A DNA stretch of 64,000 nucleotides from Phycisphaerae bacterium (GCA_029260075.1 JAJDDY010000027.1:218460-282459); one strand, 5' to 3'; counted from the stretch's first letter, positions 52,402 to 61,616 are shown. Program-made: numbers and translations. The notes: a model not told the origin generated them from the letters alone.

Positions 52402-53692
52402 ACATCTTACGCCATTTGGATTTCGGTGGAACCGACGCGAACCTCGATGGCGTTGGTTTCTCGCGGTCTGCCTGGTTTGCTTGTCGGGCTTCGTTGGTTG
52501 CGCCTCGGAGCAAGCAGCGGAAAAGGCGGACGATTCTGGCGCAGGTTCGCCAATTCCGGTTCGCGTAGCACAGGCGCAGTTGATAACGCTACGACCTTCC
52601 ATCGACCTCGTCGGGATGCTTGTTTCCATGCCGGAGCGGACGGCCATCATCTCCGCGCAGATCGAGGGCCGAATCCAAACGGTGTCGGTTGTCGAGGGCG
52701 CGATCGTCAAGAACGGGCAAACCGTTTTTGTCTTGGACACGCGCCCGGCGGAAGCTGAACTATTACGGGCCCGCGCCGTTGTCGCTCAGCAACAGGCCGT
52801 ACTTGGTCGCCTGAAGCACGGTTACCTGCCACAGGAAATTGAGCGCGCGAAGCAGGACATGAACAAGGCAAGGGCGGAACTGGAATCGCTACGTCTACGT
52901 GTGGACGCCGCGGCAAGGCTGCGCGAGAATGATGAGATTTCCGACGTCGAGTTCAAGAGACTCAAGTCCATGATGCGGCGAGATCAAGCCGCGTATGCAG
53001 CCGCCGCAGCTAAGCTCGATCTATACCAGGTCGGGACGCGGCCTGAATCGATCGCCGAGGCTCAAGCACAACTCGATGTGGCTCAGGCCGAGCTGGTTCG
53101 TGCGCGATTGGCGGTAGCATTCTGCACCCTATCCAGCCCCCTTGATGGTGTGGTCACGCAGCTACTAACGCGGCAGGGCACGCATGTTGCGCAGTCGGAT
53201 CAGTTAGCGACCGTCGTGGATATGTCACAGGTCTTCGCTGAGATTCGCGTGCCGAGCGGATACCTGTCGAGCGTGAAACAGGGTGCGCGCGCGGAAGTGA
53301 GTATTCCCTCGCTTCGCGGGGAGCGATTCGAGGGGAGCATTACGCGCTTCAGCGGTGCAGCGAATCCGAACACAGGAGATGTGCAGGCGTTCGCCATCCT
53401 GAAAAATGACGAGCGACTTCTAAGGCCGGGACTTGCATGCCGGGTTCGCGTTTGGTTGCCACCGATCGAACAAGCAATCGTTGTTCCCGTCACTGCCATC
53501 GCAGACCGTGAAAGCACCTCGGTCTTGCATGTCGTTCGCGACGACAAAGCCTACGAAATCCAGGTGAGCATCGGCGCCGACACCCGAGAGTATGTGCAAA
53601 TCATCGATGGCGTGTCACCGGGCGATCTCGTCATCACAAAAGGAGGCTACGGATTACCGGAAGCTTGCCCTGTGAAGACAACGACGGAGTAG
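52388..53692 (+). CDS. RND periplasmic adaptor (HlyD/CusB-type) lipoprotein
   Basis: 434 aa; ATG 52388 overlaps the pump gene by 14 bases, giving coupled translation. Lipobox LSGFVGC. Then lipoyl-like hairpin halves (AQIEGRIQTVSVVEGAIVKN), a coiled coil (RAKQDM..., RARLAVAFCTLSSPLDGVVT) and beta-barrel (VPVTAIADRESTSVLHVVRD). It bridges the pump and the outer-membrane factor. No Met-rich N-terminus or His/Met metal motif is visible. Confidence 0.88.
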   Translation: MMNHKHLTPFGFRWNRREPRWRWFLAVCLVCLSGFVGCASEQAAEKADDSGAGSPIPVRVAQAQLITLRPSIDLVGMLVSMPERTAIISAQIEGRIQTVSVVEGAIVKNGQTVFVLDTRPAEAELLRARAVVAQQQAVLGRLKHGYLPQEIERAKQDMNKARAELESLRLRVDAAARLRENDEISDVEFKRLKSMMRRDQAAYAAAAAKLDLYQVGTRPESIAEAQAQLDVAQAELVRARLAVAFCTLSSPLDGVVTQLLTRQGTHVAQSDQLATVVDMSQVFAEIRVPSGYLSSVKQGARAEVSIPSLRGERFEGSITRFSGAANPNTGDVQAFAILKNDERLLRPGLACRVRVWLPPIEQAIVVPVTAIADRESTSVLHVVRDDKAYEIQVSIGADTREYVQIIDGVSPGDLVITKGGYGLPEACPVKTTTE

Positions 53693-53751
53693 CAGCGGCC
53701 ATCGTAGTCCGTTTGCCCCGGCCTGGTGCCGGCGGCGGCTCCGGGGGGACA

Positions 53752-54015
53752 CGTGATGAGCTGCTCAACGGTGAGTTGTTCACGAGCTTGACGGAGGCGA
53801 AGGTCGTGACGGAGGATTGGCGGATGGCGTACAACCATTGCCGCCCGCACAGCAGTTTGGAGTACGAGACACCGGCGGCCTATGCGGCTAAGGTCCGGAG
53901 TCTCCCGGCGAGCGCGACGCCCGTTGGGACAGGCTCCGCTACGCTCCGCCTGCCCCAACGGGCGGGGAATGAGGAGAAGAAACAGTTACCGACTCTCGTA
54001 GCAAGTGGTACATAG
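53752..54015 (+). pseudogene. IS3-family transposase OrfB, 3' fragment
   Basis: Starting RDELLNGELFTSLTEAKVVT and continuing EDWRMAYNHCRPHSSLEYET, this is the end of the integrase core (with the NxxRPHSSL motif) of an IS3-family transposase, then an unmatched tail. No start and no catalytic DDE region upstream. Same orientation as the OrfA fragment at 42557. Confidence 0.85.
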
Positions 54016-54266
54016 ATTGCGGCACGCCAAGTGTTTTCAAGCTTTCACGACAGGTTTTCCAACGTCCGCTCCTCACGGTCGCCGCTCGGCAAACCCGTCA
54101 TTCTAGCTGTGACAGAGCACTAACGTCGCGCGAAGATGAGTAACCCGGACGCAACAGCTATGCGTTTCATGAGTCCCGCAGTGCTCCGCCGTACCGGCCG
54201 GGATCGCGATTCGATGAGATGCCGCCCGAGCCGAGAGATTCTCGGACACCAGAAAAGAGTACCATC
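54016..54266. other. gap before copA with a half MITE
   Basis: The right half of a TAGTGC-type MITE (reverse complement TTAGTGCTCTGTCACAGCTA) ends at 54122; its left half is missing, probably lost when the IS3 fragment was joined. No CusR-like box was seen before copA. Confidence 0.5.
54048..54123. mobile_element. partial MITE (right half)
   Basis: CGTCCGCTCCTCACGGTCGC, then GGCAAACCCGTCATTCTAGC and TGTGACAGAGCACTAA. Compare the right side of the elements at 6169 and 63733. Confidence 0.5.
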
Positions 54267-56531
54267 ATGCCAACAATCTCGAGACCGCCGTCCGTTCGCC
54301 TTCGCATCGAGGGTATGACCTGCGGAGGCTGCGCGGCGAACGTCGAGCGAGCGTTACAATCCGTCCCTGGCGCGGCGGCAGCACGTGTCAACCTGATCAC
54401 CACCGTCGCGACCGTCGATCTAGCCGATCCACCGGCGTCGCGCGCCGACCTGATCCAAGCCGTGCAACGCGCCGGATACGATGCGGACTCAGCCCGACCT
54501 GATGATGTGTCGCCGGTCGCGGCGGAGCGCACGCAAGAGAATCAACTGCGCGAACATCGTCAGGCGCTCGGACAGGCCATCGCCATCGGCCTGCCCATTT
54601 TGGCGCTGCACTGGCTCGCACCGGTCATTCAGTCGTCAGACTCCGGCGGATGGGTTTGGCCCGTGGCGATGCAAGCCGTCTTGTGCTTGCTGCTCCTCGC
54701 ATCGTCAGCCGGTGCGCCGATTCTCGCCGGAGGATTTCGTGCGCTGATCCACTGGTCGCCGAATATGGATCTACTCATTTCGCTCGGCGTGTCGGCGGCG
54801 TTTCTATCCGGGGTGGTCGGTCTGTTGACCGGCGACCGCGGCGCGACGCACTTTCACGCCGTCGCCATGATCCTGGTGTTTATCAACATCGGGCGATACA
54901 TCGAGAACCGTGCCAAGCGAAACACGACTACCGCCCTAACCGCCCTTGCGAAAAGACTCCCCGCCACCGCCGAACGAGTTACGCCCGACGGTTTGGAAAC
55001 CGTGCGCATCGATAACGTGCAACAGGGCGATCACATACGCGTCGCGCAAGATACGGTCGTGCCCGTCGACGGGCGCGTCGTGCTCGGTGAAGGCGCCATC
55101 GACGAAAGCTCCGTAACCGGCGAATCCATGCCCCGACACAAACGCGAAGGCGACACGGTGCCATCCGGAAGTCTCGTACGCGAGGGCGTCATCACCATCG
55201 AAGCCACGCGCGTCGGAACAGACTCCACCATGGGGCGAATCATCAAAGCCGTTGAAGAGGCTCAAATGGGCAAGACGCGGTGGCAGCGCATCGCCGACCG
55301 CGTCGCCGGTGTGTTTGTTCCCGTTATCATGGGGCTTACGGTCGCGACCCTCTTAGGGCTGCACTTGATCGGCGGGTTGGACTGGTCTATCGCCATCGAT
55401 CGGGCGGTGGCCATGCTGGTTATCGCGTGCCCCTGCGCTATGGGTCTGGCCACGCCCGCCGCCATCGCCGTCGCCACCGGCACGGCTGCGCTGCAAGGCA
55501 TTCTCGTACGCGATGCGTCTGCACTAGAAGAAGCCGCATCAGCCGACTACATGCTCCTCGACAAGACCGGAACTTTGACCACCGGACACCCGGCTGTTGT
55601 TGACGTCTCGCTATCGACTGCCGCCACATCAACGCACACCGTCGAGCAGATACTCACGCTCGCCGCATCGGCCGATCTGCTATCACAGCATCCGCTCGCC
55701 CGTGCGATCGTTGCCGAAGCTAAGCGACAAGGCCTCACCCTAGCGGAAGCGGAATCGTTCAAGAGCGTCCCGGGGCGCGGCGTGTCAGCCCAAGTCGAAG
55801 GCGTTTCCGTTCACGTGGGCAGCGCGGCGCTGATGAGCATGAACGACATCGACGTGTCACCGGTCGAACAGGCCATCAAACAACACGCCGCATCGGGCCA
55901 AAGCGTCATACTCGTCGCGGCGCGGAGCGTGTGCATCGGACTGATCGTGCTTTCGGACACTGTCAAGCCCGAGGCCTCGCGAGCCCTCGCGAGCATTAGA
56001 GACCTTGGCCTGCGTTTGGGTATGCTCTCGGGCGATCAAGCAGGGACCGCTACCGTAGTCGCGCGGCAGCTCGACATCGATGATGTACACGGGGAAATGA
56101 TCCCGCAAGACAAGCAGCAATACATACGTGACCTGCAACGAGCGGGACGGCACGTTGTGTTTGTGGGCGACGGAATCAACGACGCCCCCGCCCTCGCAGA
56201 AGCTGACGTCGGCATCACCTTCGCCTCGGCCACCGACGTCGCCATCGGTGCGGCGGACATTACCATGTTGCACAGCGACTTGACCCGCCTCACAACGGCC
56301 ATACAACTGGCCCGACGGAGCATACGCATCATCAAACAGAATCTGTTCTGGGCGTTCTTCTACAACATAGTCGCCGTACCGCTGGCGGCTATGGGTCGCA
56401 TTCCCGCCGGGTACGCCGCCGCAGCGATGATGGTCTCGTCTATTAGCGTAGTACTTAATTCATTGCGTCTGCGTAAGACTGAAACCCACAAGAACGACTT
56501 GCCTATACAGGAGCAACCATCGGCCAATTGA
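54267..56531 (+). CDS. copA: copper-exporting P-type ATPase
   Basis: 754 aa from ATG 54267 (ATG 54219 possible). One HMA domain with GMTCGGCAANVERAL (Cys19, Cys22). Then eight helices, phosphatase motif GESMP, transport motif IACPCAMGLATP, phosphorylation site DKTGTLTTG, SQHPLA nucleotide motif, and GDGINDAPALAEADVG. The CPC motif with one HMA domain is typical of Cu(I) exporters (type IB-1). It follows the efflux operon on the same strand but past an IS3 fragment and MITE, so it likely has its own promoter. Confidence 0.92.
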   Translation: MPTISRPPSVRLRIEGMTCGGCAANVERALQSVPGAAAARVNLITTVATVDLADPPASRADLIQAVQRAGYDADSARPDDVSPVAAERTQENQLREHRQALGQAIAIGLPILALHWLAPVIQSSDSGGWVWPVAMQAVLCLLLLASSAGAPILAGGFRALIHWSPNMDLLISLGVSAAFLSGVVGLLTGDRGATHFHAVAMILVFINIGRYIENRAKRNTTTALTALAKRLPATAERVTPDGLETVRIDNVQQGDHIRVAQDTVVPVDGRVVLGEGAIDESSVTGESMPRHKREGDTVPSGSLVREGVITIEATRVGTDSTMGRIIKAVEEAQMGKTRWQRIADRVAGVFVPVIMGLTVATLLGLHLIGGLDWSIAIDRAVAMLVIACPCAMGLATPAAIAVATGTAALQGILVRDASALEEAASADYMLLDKTGTLTTGHPAVVDVSLSTAATSTHTVEQILTLAASADLLSQHPLARAIVAEAKRQGLTLAEAESFKSVPGRGVSAQVEGVSVHVGSAALMSMNDIDVSPVEQAIKQHAASGQSVILVAARSVCIGLIVLSDTVKPEASRALASIRDLGLRLGMLSGDQAGTATVVARQLDIDDVHGEMIPQDKQQYIRDLQRAGRHVVFVGDGINDAPALAEADVGITFASATDVAIGAADITMLHSDLTRLTTAIQLARRSIRIIKQNLFWAFFYNIVAVPLAAMGRIPAGYAAAAMMVSSISVVLNSLRLRKTETHKNDLPIQEQPSAN

Positions 56532-56868
56532 ATGGGGCGAACAATCCGGCGTGAATGGCTGGGTGGCCCATGGCTTTAGCCGTGGGGGAGTCGAATCTGG
56601 CGTCGGTTCCGATCCCCCAAATTTGAGAGGGAGTTTAGGAAGCCTCTTTCCGAGCCGCGACCGTAAGGGAGCGTTTTTTTGCGATCACGACCGGCTTGCG
56701 AACCACCGCTCCCTTACGGTCGCGGCTCGGTTTGAAGCACGCCTTCTGAAACACCATCGGAGAGCGGCAATGGATCACCGGCTGGAAGCCGGCGTCACAC
56801 TTGCTCAATGCGTACTCAGTACCTCACCCGCTCACAAGTTCTCAATGCCGCACCTGCTCAGGACATGC
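56532..56868. repeat. cluster of repeats between copA and xseB
   Basis: 56560-56625: family C repeat (reverse), including CCCATGGCTTTAGCCGTGGG. 56650-56735: hairpin GAGCCGCGACCGTAAGGGAG with CTCCCTTACGGTCGCGGCTC. 56768-56805: family A core. No gene. The strong hairpin may serve as a bidirectional terminator between the convergent copA and xseB. Confidence 0.6.
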
Positions 56869-57105
56869 CTATTCACGCTCCGGAGTGAATGGCGCCGTCT
56901 GCAGCGATCCGTCCGAACGTTCCTGAAGCTTCTGTATCTTCTGCTCCGCCTTGCTGAGGATCGCACGGCATTGCTTGACCAACGTCATACCCTGCTCATA
57001 CTTAACGATGGACTCTTCCAGTCCGATCTTACCCTCTTCAATCTGCCCGGCGATCGATTCCAACTCACGCAGTGCTTCTTCAAATGTCGGTTTCTTCTTA
57101 CCCAT
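56869..57105 (-). CDS. xseB: exodeoxyribonuclease VII small subunit
   Basis: 78 aa. Typical: KKPTFEEALRELESIAGQIE, GKIGLEESIVKYEQGMTLVK, then QCRAILSKAEQKIQKL. Several copies bind one XseA. It follows xseA by two bases. Confidence 0.94.
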   Translation of the reverse strand: MGKKKPTFEEALRELESIAGQIEEGKIGLEESIVKYEQGMTLVKQCRAILSKAEQKIQKLQERSDGSLQTAPFTPERE

Positions 57106-57107
57106 AA

Positions 57108-58667
57108 TTAGTCGAACAACTCCAACTGTTTGAGGTTTACAACCCTAGACTCGAACGCGCCGTCCACCGTTTCCGTAACCACACTTTGCCCGTCTTCAAG
57201 CTGCTCAATCGATCGCACAAGCTGACGACCTTTCTTCGTACGGGTGATCGAAAACCCCCGACCGAGCACGCTTCGATAACTCATAGCCGACAAACGATCA
57301 TCATGACGCCGAACGCTTTCCAATTCCAGAGCCAACCTGTGGCGAACGGCCACTTCCATGACCGACTCCATTCGCCGGACATCTTTCGCGCCCGCACGAA
57401 CCAATTCCGCCGGTGTAGTCCGATCAAGTCGACCGCTGATTCGATTGATTTGCAACTCCGCATTCAACACGCACCGCGTCAACGCCTGCAAGAGACGACG
57501 CTCAAGATCGTGCACCAAAGCCGACTGCTTCATCAGGTACACATGCGGAGCGATCCGCGCCACCACCCGCTCGGCGCGATCTACATGTTGCCGCACCGAA
57601 GCGATCCTCTGATGCGTGCTGCGCTCGAATCGCACCGCCAACTCGTCGATCAGTTGCTCACGGTGACGCACAAGATCCATCGGAGCACGAAAGACCCCGC
57701 GACCCGCGACGCCAGCCAACCGAGCGCCCTGCACGTCGATGAGCGATCGAATCGACCGTGAAAGCCGCGACGACTGTACGCCCAGATCGCCAAGCACTTC
57801 GTCCAGCACAGGAACAGCCAGCTCCGCAGCCGCAGTCGGAGTGGCGGCACGCACGTCAGCCACAAGGTCGGCGATCGTCACGTCCACCTCGTGACCCACC
57901 GCACTGACCACAGGCACGTGACTCGCGTGGATCGCCCGCGCGACCGCTTCCTCGTTGAACGCCCATAGATCTTCCAACGACCCGCCGCCGCGACCGACGA
58001 TCATCAGATCCACACCGCCGAGTGATTCGGACTTCTCGTTGACGCGACGAATAGCCGCCGCGATTTCATCAGCCGAACCTGGCCCCTGAACGCGCACCGG
58101 ATAGACCAACAGATGAACCGGCGGATAGCGACGACGGGCCGTGCGAATCATATCACCGACCGCCGCGCCGGTGGCGCTGGTCACCAAGACAATGCGATGT
58201 GGAAACCGCGGCAGCGGTTGCTTACTCCGCTCGTCGAACAGCCCCTCGCGTTCAAGCTTTTCGCACAACTGTCGAAACGCCAGCTCGAGCGAACCGACGC
58301 CGCGCGGTTCCAACTTGCGAATGTAGAGTTGATAGCGCCCGGCGCGCTCGAACACTTCGACCCGCCCGGTGGCGATCACTTCCAACCCGTCACCCGGATT
58401 GAACTTGAGCAAGTCGGCCGCGCTGCGCCACATCACACAGGAGAGTTCGCTGGCCCGGTCCTTGAGTGTTAGATAGAGATGGCCACTGCCATGCCGCTTG
58501 AAATTACTGATCTCGCCCACGACGTGAACCGTCGAAGGAAGACCCGTCGCGATTACACCCTTAACCAGCGCCGTCACCTGCGAAACAGAAAGCGGCGCAG
58601 CGCCAACCTTGCGCGGCCTCGCGGCCGGCACATCGATCAAATCAGGATTGAAGGGCTTGCGCGCCAT
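57108..58667 (-). CDS. xseA: exodeoxyribonuclease VII large subunit
   Basis: 519 aa from ATG 58667 (in-frame starts further up to 58706). N-terminal OB fold (VHVVGEISNFKRHGSGHLYL, LKDRASELSCVMW), then the catalytic core (HRIVLVTSATGAAVGDMIRT, IVGRGGGSLEDLWAFNEEAV, VVSAVGHEVDVTIADLVADV) and a C-terminal helical region that holds XseB. It degrades single-stranded DNA to oligonucleotides. Confidence 0.95.
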   Translation of the reverse strand: MARKPFNPDLIDVPAARPRKVGAAPLSVSQVTALVKGVIATGLPSTVHVVGEISNFKRHGSGHLYLTLKDRASELSCVMWRSAADLLKFNPGDGLEVIATGRVEVFERAGRYQLYIRKLEPRGVGSLELAFRQLCEKLEREGLFDERSKQPLPRFPHRIVLVTSATGAAVGDMIRTARRRYPPVHLLVYPVRVQGPGSADEIAAAIRRVNEKSESLGGVDLMIVGRGGGSLEDLWAFNEEAVARAIHASHVPVVSAVGHEVDVTIADLVADVRAATPTAAAELAVPVLDEVLGDLGVQSSRLSRSIRSLIDVQGARLAGVAGRGVFRAPMDLVRHREQLIDELAVRFERSTHQRIASVRQHVDRAERVVARIAPHVYLMKQSALVHDLERRLLQALTRCVLNAELQINRISGRLDRTTPAELVRAGAKDVRRMESVMEVAVRHRLALELESVRRHDDRLSAMSYRSVLGRGFSITRTKKGRQLVRSIEQLEDGQSVVTETVDGAFESRVVNLKQLELFD

Positions 58668-58878
58668 AACACCAGCCATTGGACAACAGCCAACGCGGTG
58701 ATGCAACTACGCCGGCTAGCGGACGCGCTAGTAGGCAAGCGCGATCGCGGAATCGACCCGTTGTCACATCGACGGAGGACGATGGGAGGCTCGCGGGCCC
58801 ATTTTCGCGAGGCCGCGCCCGATTCTTGCTGCGCGAATGTGATGCCAGGAAAGAGGGGCACGAACATCAATTCTCAAG

Positions 58879-59439
58879 TCAAAAGGATCGATTCAAGTCT
58901 ACGAGCGAGCATTCAATGCCGCTCTCGCGCGATCCCGCTTCTCCTACTATCCCAACGCTCATGTTGATCTGAATCCGCGCTGGATCCAGTCGAAGGGTCA
59001 AGGACAGGTTGTACGGTGTCTTACCGAGCGTTTCGGTCATGAGCTGCGGTATCTGATCGCACAGCAGCTTCCGCAGAACAGGGCGCCGCGCAGTTACGTC
59101 GTTCGCGAGCCAGGTTGGGATGGCGCTGACACTGACACTGACACTGACACTGACGTCCATGAGGATTGGCGCATCGACGTCATCCCAGGGTCCGGACTTC
59201 CAATCTGGAATCGTCGGCGCGTAGCCAACCTGTACCAGACTGTACCTAATGGTCTTGATGTTCTCTTCCGTGCGTGCCGCCAAGAACACGCAACGCGAGA
59301 ACAACGCATTGATGAAGACGTCGTGTTCGACAAACGGTCCGAGCGCCGCCTCGATATCGGAATACTTCAGCGGGTATTGCATTCCCTTGGGAAGTGATTC
59401 TCTGTGATTAACTGGAATAATACCCGGCATGTCAGACAT
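58879..59439 (-). CDS. hypothetical protein with in-frame VS microsatellite
   Basis: 186 aa from ATG 59439 (a start at 59460 is possible). No signal peptide or motif recognised. Residues near 92-101 read DVSVSVSVSVSA, encoded by a TGACAC hexamer tract in the DNA. The C-terminal part (LSLTLRLDPARIQINMSVGI) is beta-rich. Function unknown; it stands alone, 210 bases beyond xseA. Confidence 0.5.
   Translation of the reverse strand: MSDMPGIIPVNHRESLPKGMQYPLKYSDIEAALGPFVEHDVFINALFSRCVFLAARTEENIKTIRYSLVQVGYAPTIPDWKSGPWDDVDAPILMDVSVSVSVSVSAIPTWLANDVTARRPVLRKLLCDQIPQLMTETLGKTPYNLSLTLRLDPARIQINMSVGIVGEAGSRESGIECSLVDLNRSF
59127..59154. repeat. TGACAC hexamer microsatellite inside a gene
   Basis: Four and two-thirds copies of TGACAC. 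A hexamer keeps the reading frame whatever the copy number. Confidence 0.9.
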
Positions 59440-59722
59440 CTCGATCGGATCGCGACGCAAAAACGTTCATCTGCGCCAGAGACTCAACTTGGTAATTCTC
59501 CGAGCCTACCGAGACACCAGTTTCGTAGGCGCGTCATCGACCTTATGCCAAGAAGAGGCCGGTGGTGCGTGAATCCTATCTCGCACCCACGCCCGCGGAA
59601 ATCCCTGCCTGCAAACCGTATTAAGCAAGTGGAACGCGGGCCAGAAATCCTGCTAGCCGAAGGGACGAAACAGGAGATTCACCCAGAATCCACCGCTTGG
59701 AGGACCGTACCACACGGATCGT
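59440..59722. other. gap between hypothetical and glutathione peroxidase
   Basis: 283 bases. Holds one copy of the GGTGCG...CGCACC hairpin (59564-59587), the unit found in triplicate at 13046. No gene. Confidence 0.5.
59564..59587. repeat. GGTGCG/CGCACC hairpin, single copy
   Basis: GGTGCG, loop TGAATCCTATCT, CGCACC. Same sequence as each 42-bp unit at 13046-13171 with a few changes. Confidence 0.7.
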
Positions 59723-60331
59723 CTATCCGGCTCTTGCAGCCAGTGCCGTTTCTATGGCATTCTTCACCTCATCGCTATCCGGAAGCGTGCGCGTTCCGAA
59801 CTTGGCGATGACCTTGCCGTCTCGGCCGACGAGGTATTTCTCGAAATTCCATTTCACGTCGCCGGCGATGTTCTTGTCGGAGTAGGTGGTGAGGAATTTG
59901 TATAACGGGCACTGGTCGCTACCTTTGACGGATATCTTCGCGAACAGGTCGTACTTGGCGTTCTTTTCCTTGCGACAGAACGCCTTGATCTTCTTGTTGC
60001 TACCGGGTTCCTGCTTGCCGAAGTTGTTGGCGGGACACGCCAGAATCTTCAAGCCCCTGGCGCTGTACTTTTCGTGTATCGACTCCAAACTGGAGTACGT
60101 GCGGTCGGTATACCCTCACTTGCTCGCGACGTTGACGATCAGCATCACGTCGCCCTTATACTTCGCGAGGGATACCTTTTTGCCGTCAATGTTCCTGAGC
60201 GTGAAATCGTAAATCGACTTGGTGGCTGTGGCTGGCTTTGCTGCTGTCGTTTCCTGTGCCATCGCAGAGCAGGCGAACGTCGCCGCCAATCCGCCAGCCA
60301 ACAGCACGGTACTAATCTTCGTGCGCAACAT
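59723..60331 (-). CDS. probable selenocysteine-containing, exported glutathione peroxidase
   Basis: One continuous 202-residue frame from ATG 60331 (GGAGG eight bases upstream) to the stop at 59723, broken only by TGA at 60118-60116, codon 72. Signal peptide first ([19 protein letters not shown]). Codon 72 falls in [22 protein letters not shown], exactly the catalytic Cys/Sec of glutathione peroxidases. The rest of the active site is intact: Gln107 in NNFGKQEPG (35 residues on, as in GPx1), and Trp161-Asn162 in [16 protein letters not shown]-like hairpin follows. It would reduce peroxides outside the cytoplasm. Alternative: a Cys codon mutated to stop, giving a pseudogene. Confidence 0.8.
60080..60098 (-). 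promoter_or_regulatory. candidate bacterial SECIS hairpin
   Basis: In mRNA sense, starting 17 bases after the UGA: CG-U-ACUCC-AGUUU-GGAGU-CG, a seven-pair stem with one bulged U and a five-base loop containing GU. Bacterial SECIS elements are stem-loops 15-20 bases downstream of the UGA with a G and U at the apex, read by SelB. It lies in the coding sequence, as bacterial SECIS must. Confidence 0.65.
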
Positions 60332-60476
60332 GTTGATGCCTCCGTTCCTAGAACCAGTTCCGGTCAAAAGAAAGATTCGCCGCTTCCTAATGCTACTGCG
60401 TGGAGCGGATCGCGCGGCGTACCTTCAGGCCCAAAGAACCCATGGTGGCGACCGGCTACCTCTTGTCAAGAACGGA

Positions 60477-60854
60477 TCACACGCCGATGGCTGATGCGAC
60501 GGCGTACTCGGCGGTGTGCGTGATGCTCAGGAGCACCTGCGAAATGCCCTTCACGTTGGCAACGCGCCCGGTCTCGCCACGAAGCGACACCAGGGGTTGC
60601 CCGAGCTTGTCCGGAAGAATTTCCATATCCGTCCAGGCGATTTGTCCGCGCCAGCCGGTCCCGATCATCTTGAGAATGGCTTCCTTAGCCGCCCAACGAC
60701 CGGAGATGAAGGGGATCATGTTTCGGTGGAGCCTGGCCCGCTCCTGCTCCGCCGGGGTGAGTATGCGATCGAGAAACCGATCGCGGTGGTTATCGAAGAC
60801 CTTCGCGATCCGCGAGCACTCAATCAGATCGATACCGTGGCCTTTGATCGACAT
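60477..60854 (-). CDS. acpS: holo-[acyl-carrier-protein] synthase
   Basis: 125 aa. HGIDLIECSRIAKVFDN near the start and SGRWAAKEAILKMIG match AcpS; the Asp and the KEA motif bind magnesium and coenzyme A. It attaches 4'-phosphopantetheine to acyl carrier protein. It is 145 bases upstream of the peroxidase gene on the same strand, so co-transcription is possible but not needed. Confidence 0.93.
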   Translation of the reverse strand: MSIKGHGIDLIECSRIAKVFDNHRDRFLDRILTPAEQERARLHRNMIPFISGRWAAKEAILKMIGTGWRGQIAWTDMEILPDKLGQPLVSLRGETGRVANVKGISQVLLSITHTAEYAVASAIGV

Positions 60855-61070
60855 AACGCGAAGGTAACATCCCAGCCGCCATCGTCAACGCCGTCACGCA
60901 TGAAGCCAAGACGCCGATTGTCGGTCGGTCGCACCCTTCCGCACCGAATCAATCAGTTGAACAACGGAACCTCGAAGCGTACAAGACCCTACATCGCTAC
61001 CCGATCGTGATTCGACAATTACGGATCGGTTCCCCGAGCGATCGCTTTCGAGTTCGGAGCCGAAACAGCT

Positions 61071-61616
61071 ATGCACAGGCAACAGCTACTTGGTCAACTT
61101 AAGAACCACGCACCGATCGACGCAGTCGAGCGCGATAAGCTGCGCCGCATCGTTTCGTTCGTAAGGACCAATCCGCGATGCTTCGACCGGTCGCTCGGCG
61201 TCGGACACATCACCGGGTCGGCGTGGTTGGTGAACAAGACCGGAACGCGCGTGCTCCTGACGCATCATCGCAAGCTGAAGCGCTGGCTGCAGTTGGGCGG
61301 TCACGCAGACGGACAGGCGGACGTGCCGGCGGTAGCGATGCGCGAAGCCCGGGAAGAATCCGGCCTAGCGCAGATCGAACACGTTCAGCAAGAAATCTTC
61401 GACGTGGACGTACACGAAATCCCCGCGCACGGCGCCGAGCCGACCCATGAACACTTCGACATTCGATACCTGCTACGAGCCGTAGGGAACGACGACATCC
61501 AAATCAGCGACGAATCGCTCGAACTGGCGTGGGTTTCACCGGAACAGCTTGACGGGTTGTCCGTCGACGAATCCGTGCGTCGAATGCAACGAAAGTGGGT
61601 CGTACAGCTCGGATAG
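61071..61616 (+). CDS. NUDIX hydrolase
   Basis: 181 aa, start ATG 61071. Nudix box LGGHADGQADVPAVAMREAR then EESGL: the REUxEExGU core is intact and the spacing from the first Gly is right, but the usual first Glu is replaced (Ala, with Asp next). An N-terminal helical part (LKNHAPIDAVERDKLRRIVS; HITGSAWLVN) is of the kind found in a large NUDIX subgroup whose substrates are not known. Confidence 0.85.
   Translation: MHRQQLLGQLKNHAPIDAVERDKLRRIVSFVRTNPRCFDRSLGVGHITGSAWLVNKTGTRVLLTHHRKLKRWLQLGGHADGQADVPAVAMREAREESGLAQIEHVQQEIFDVDVHEIPAHGAEPTHEHFDIRYLLRAVGNDDIQISDESLELAWVSPEQLDGLSVDESVRRMQRKWVVQLG

Noticed and set aside
51652..52740. 362-codon minus-strand frame opposite the RND pump and adaptor
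   Set aside because: Antisense to two clear genes; composition is Arg/Gln/His-rich as in shadow frames.
59723..60367. Calling the glutathione peroxidase two genes or a pseudogene
   Set aside because: The two frames are in register, the gap is exactly one TGA at the catalytic residue, and no other damage is seen. Kept as an alternative but less likely.
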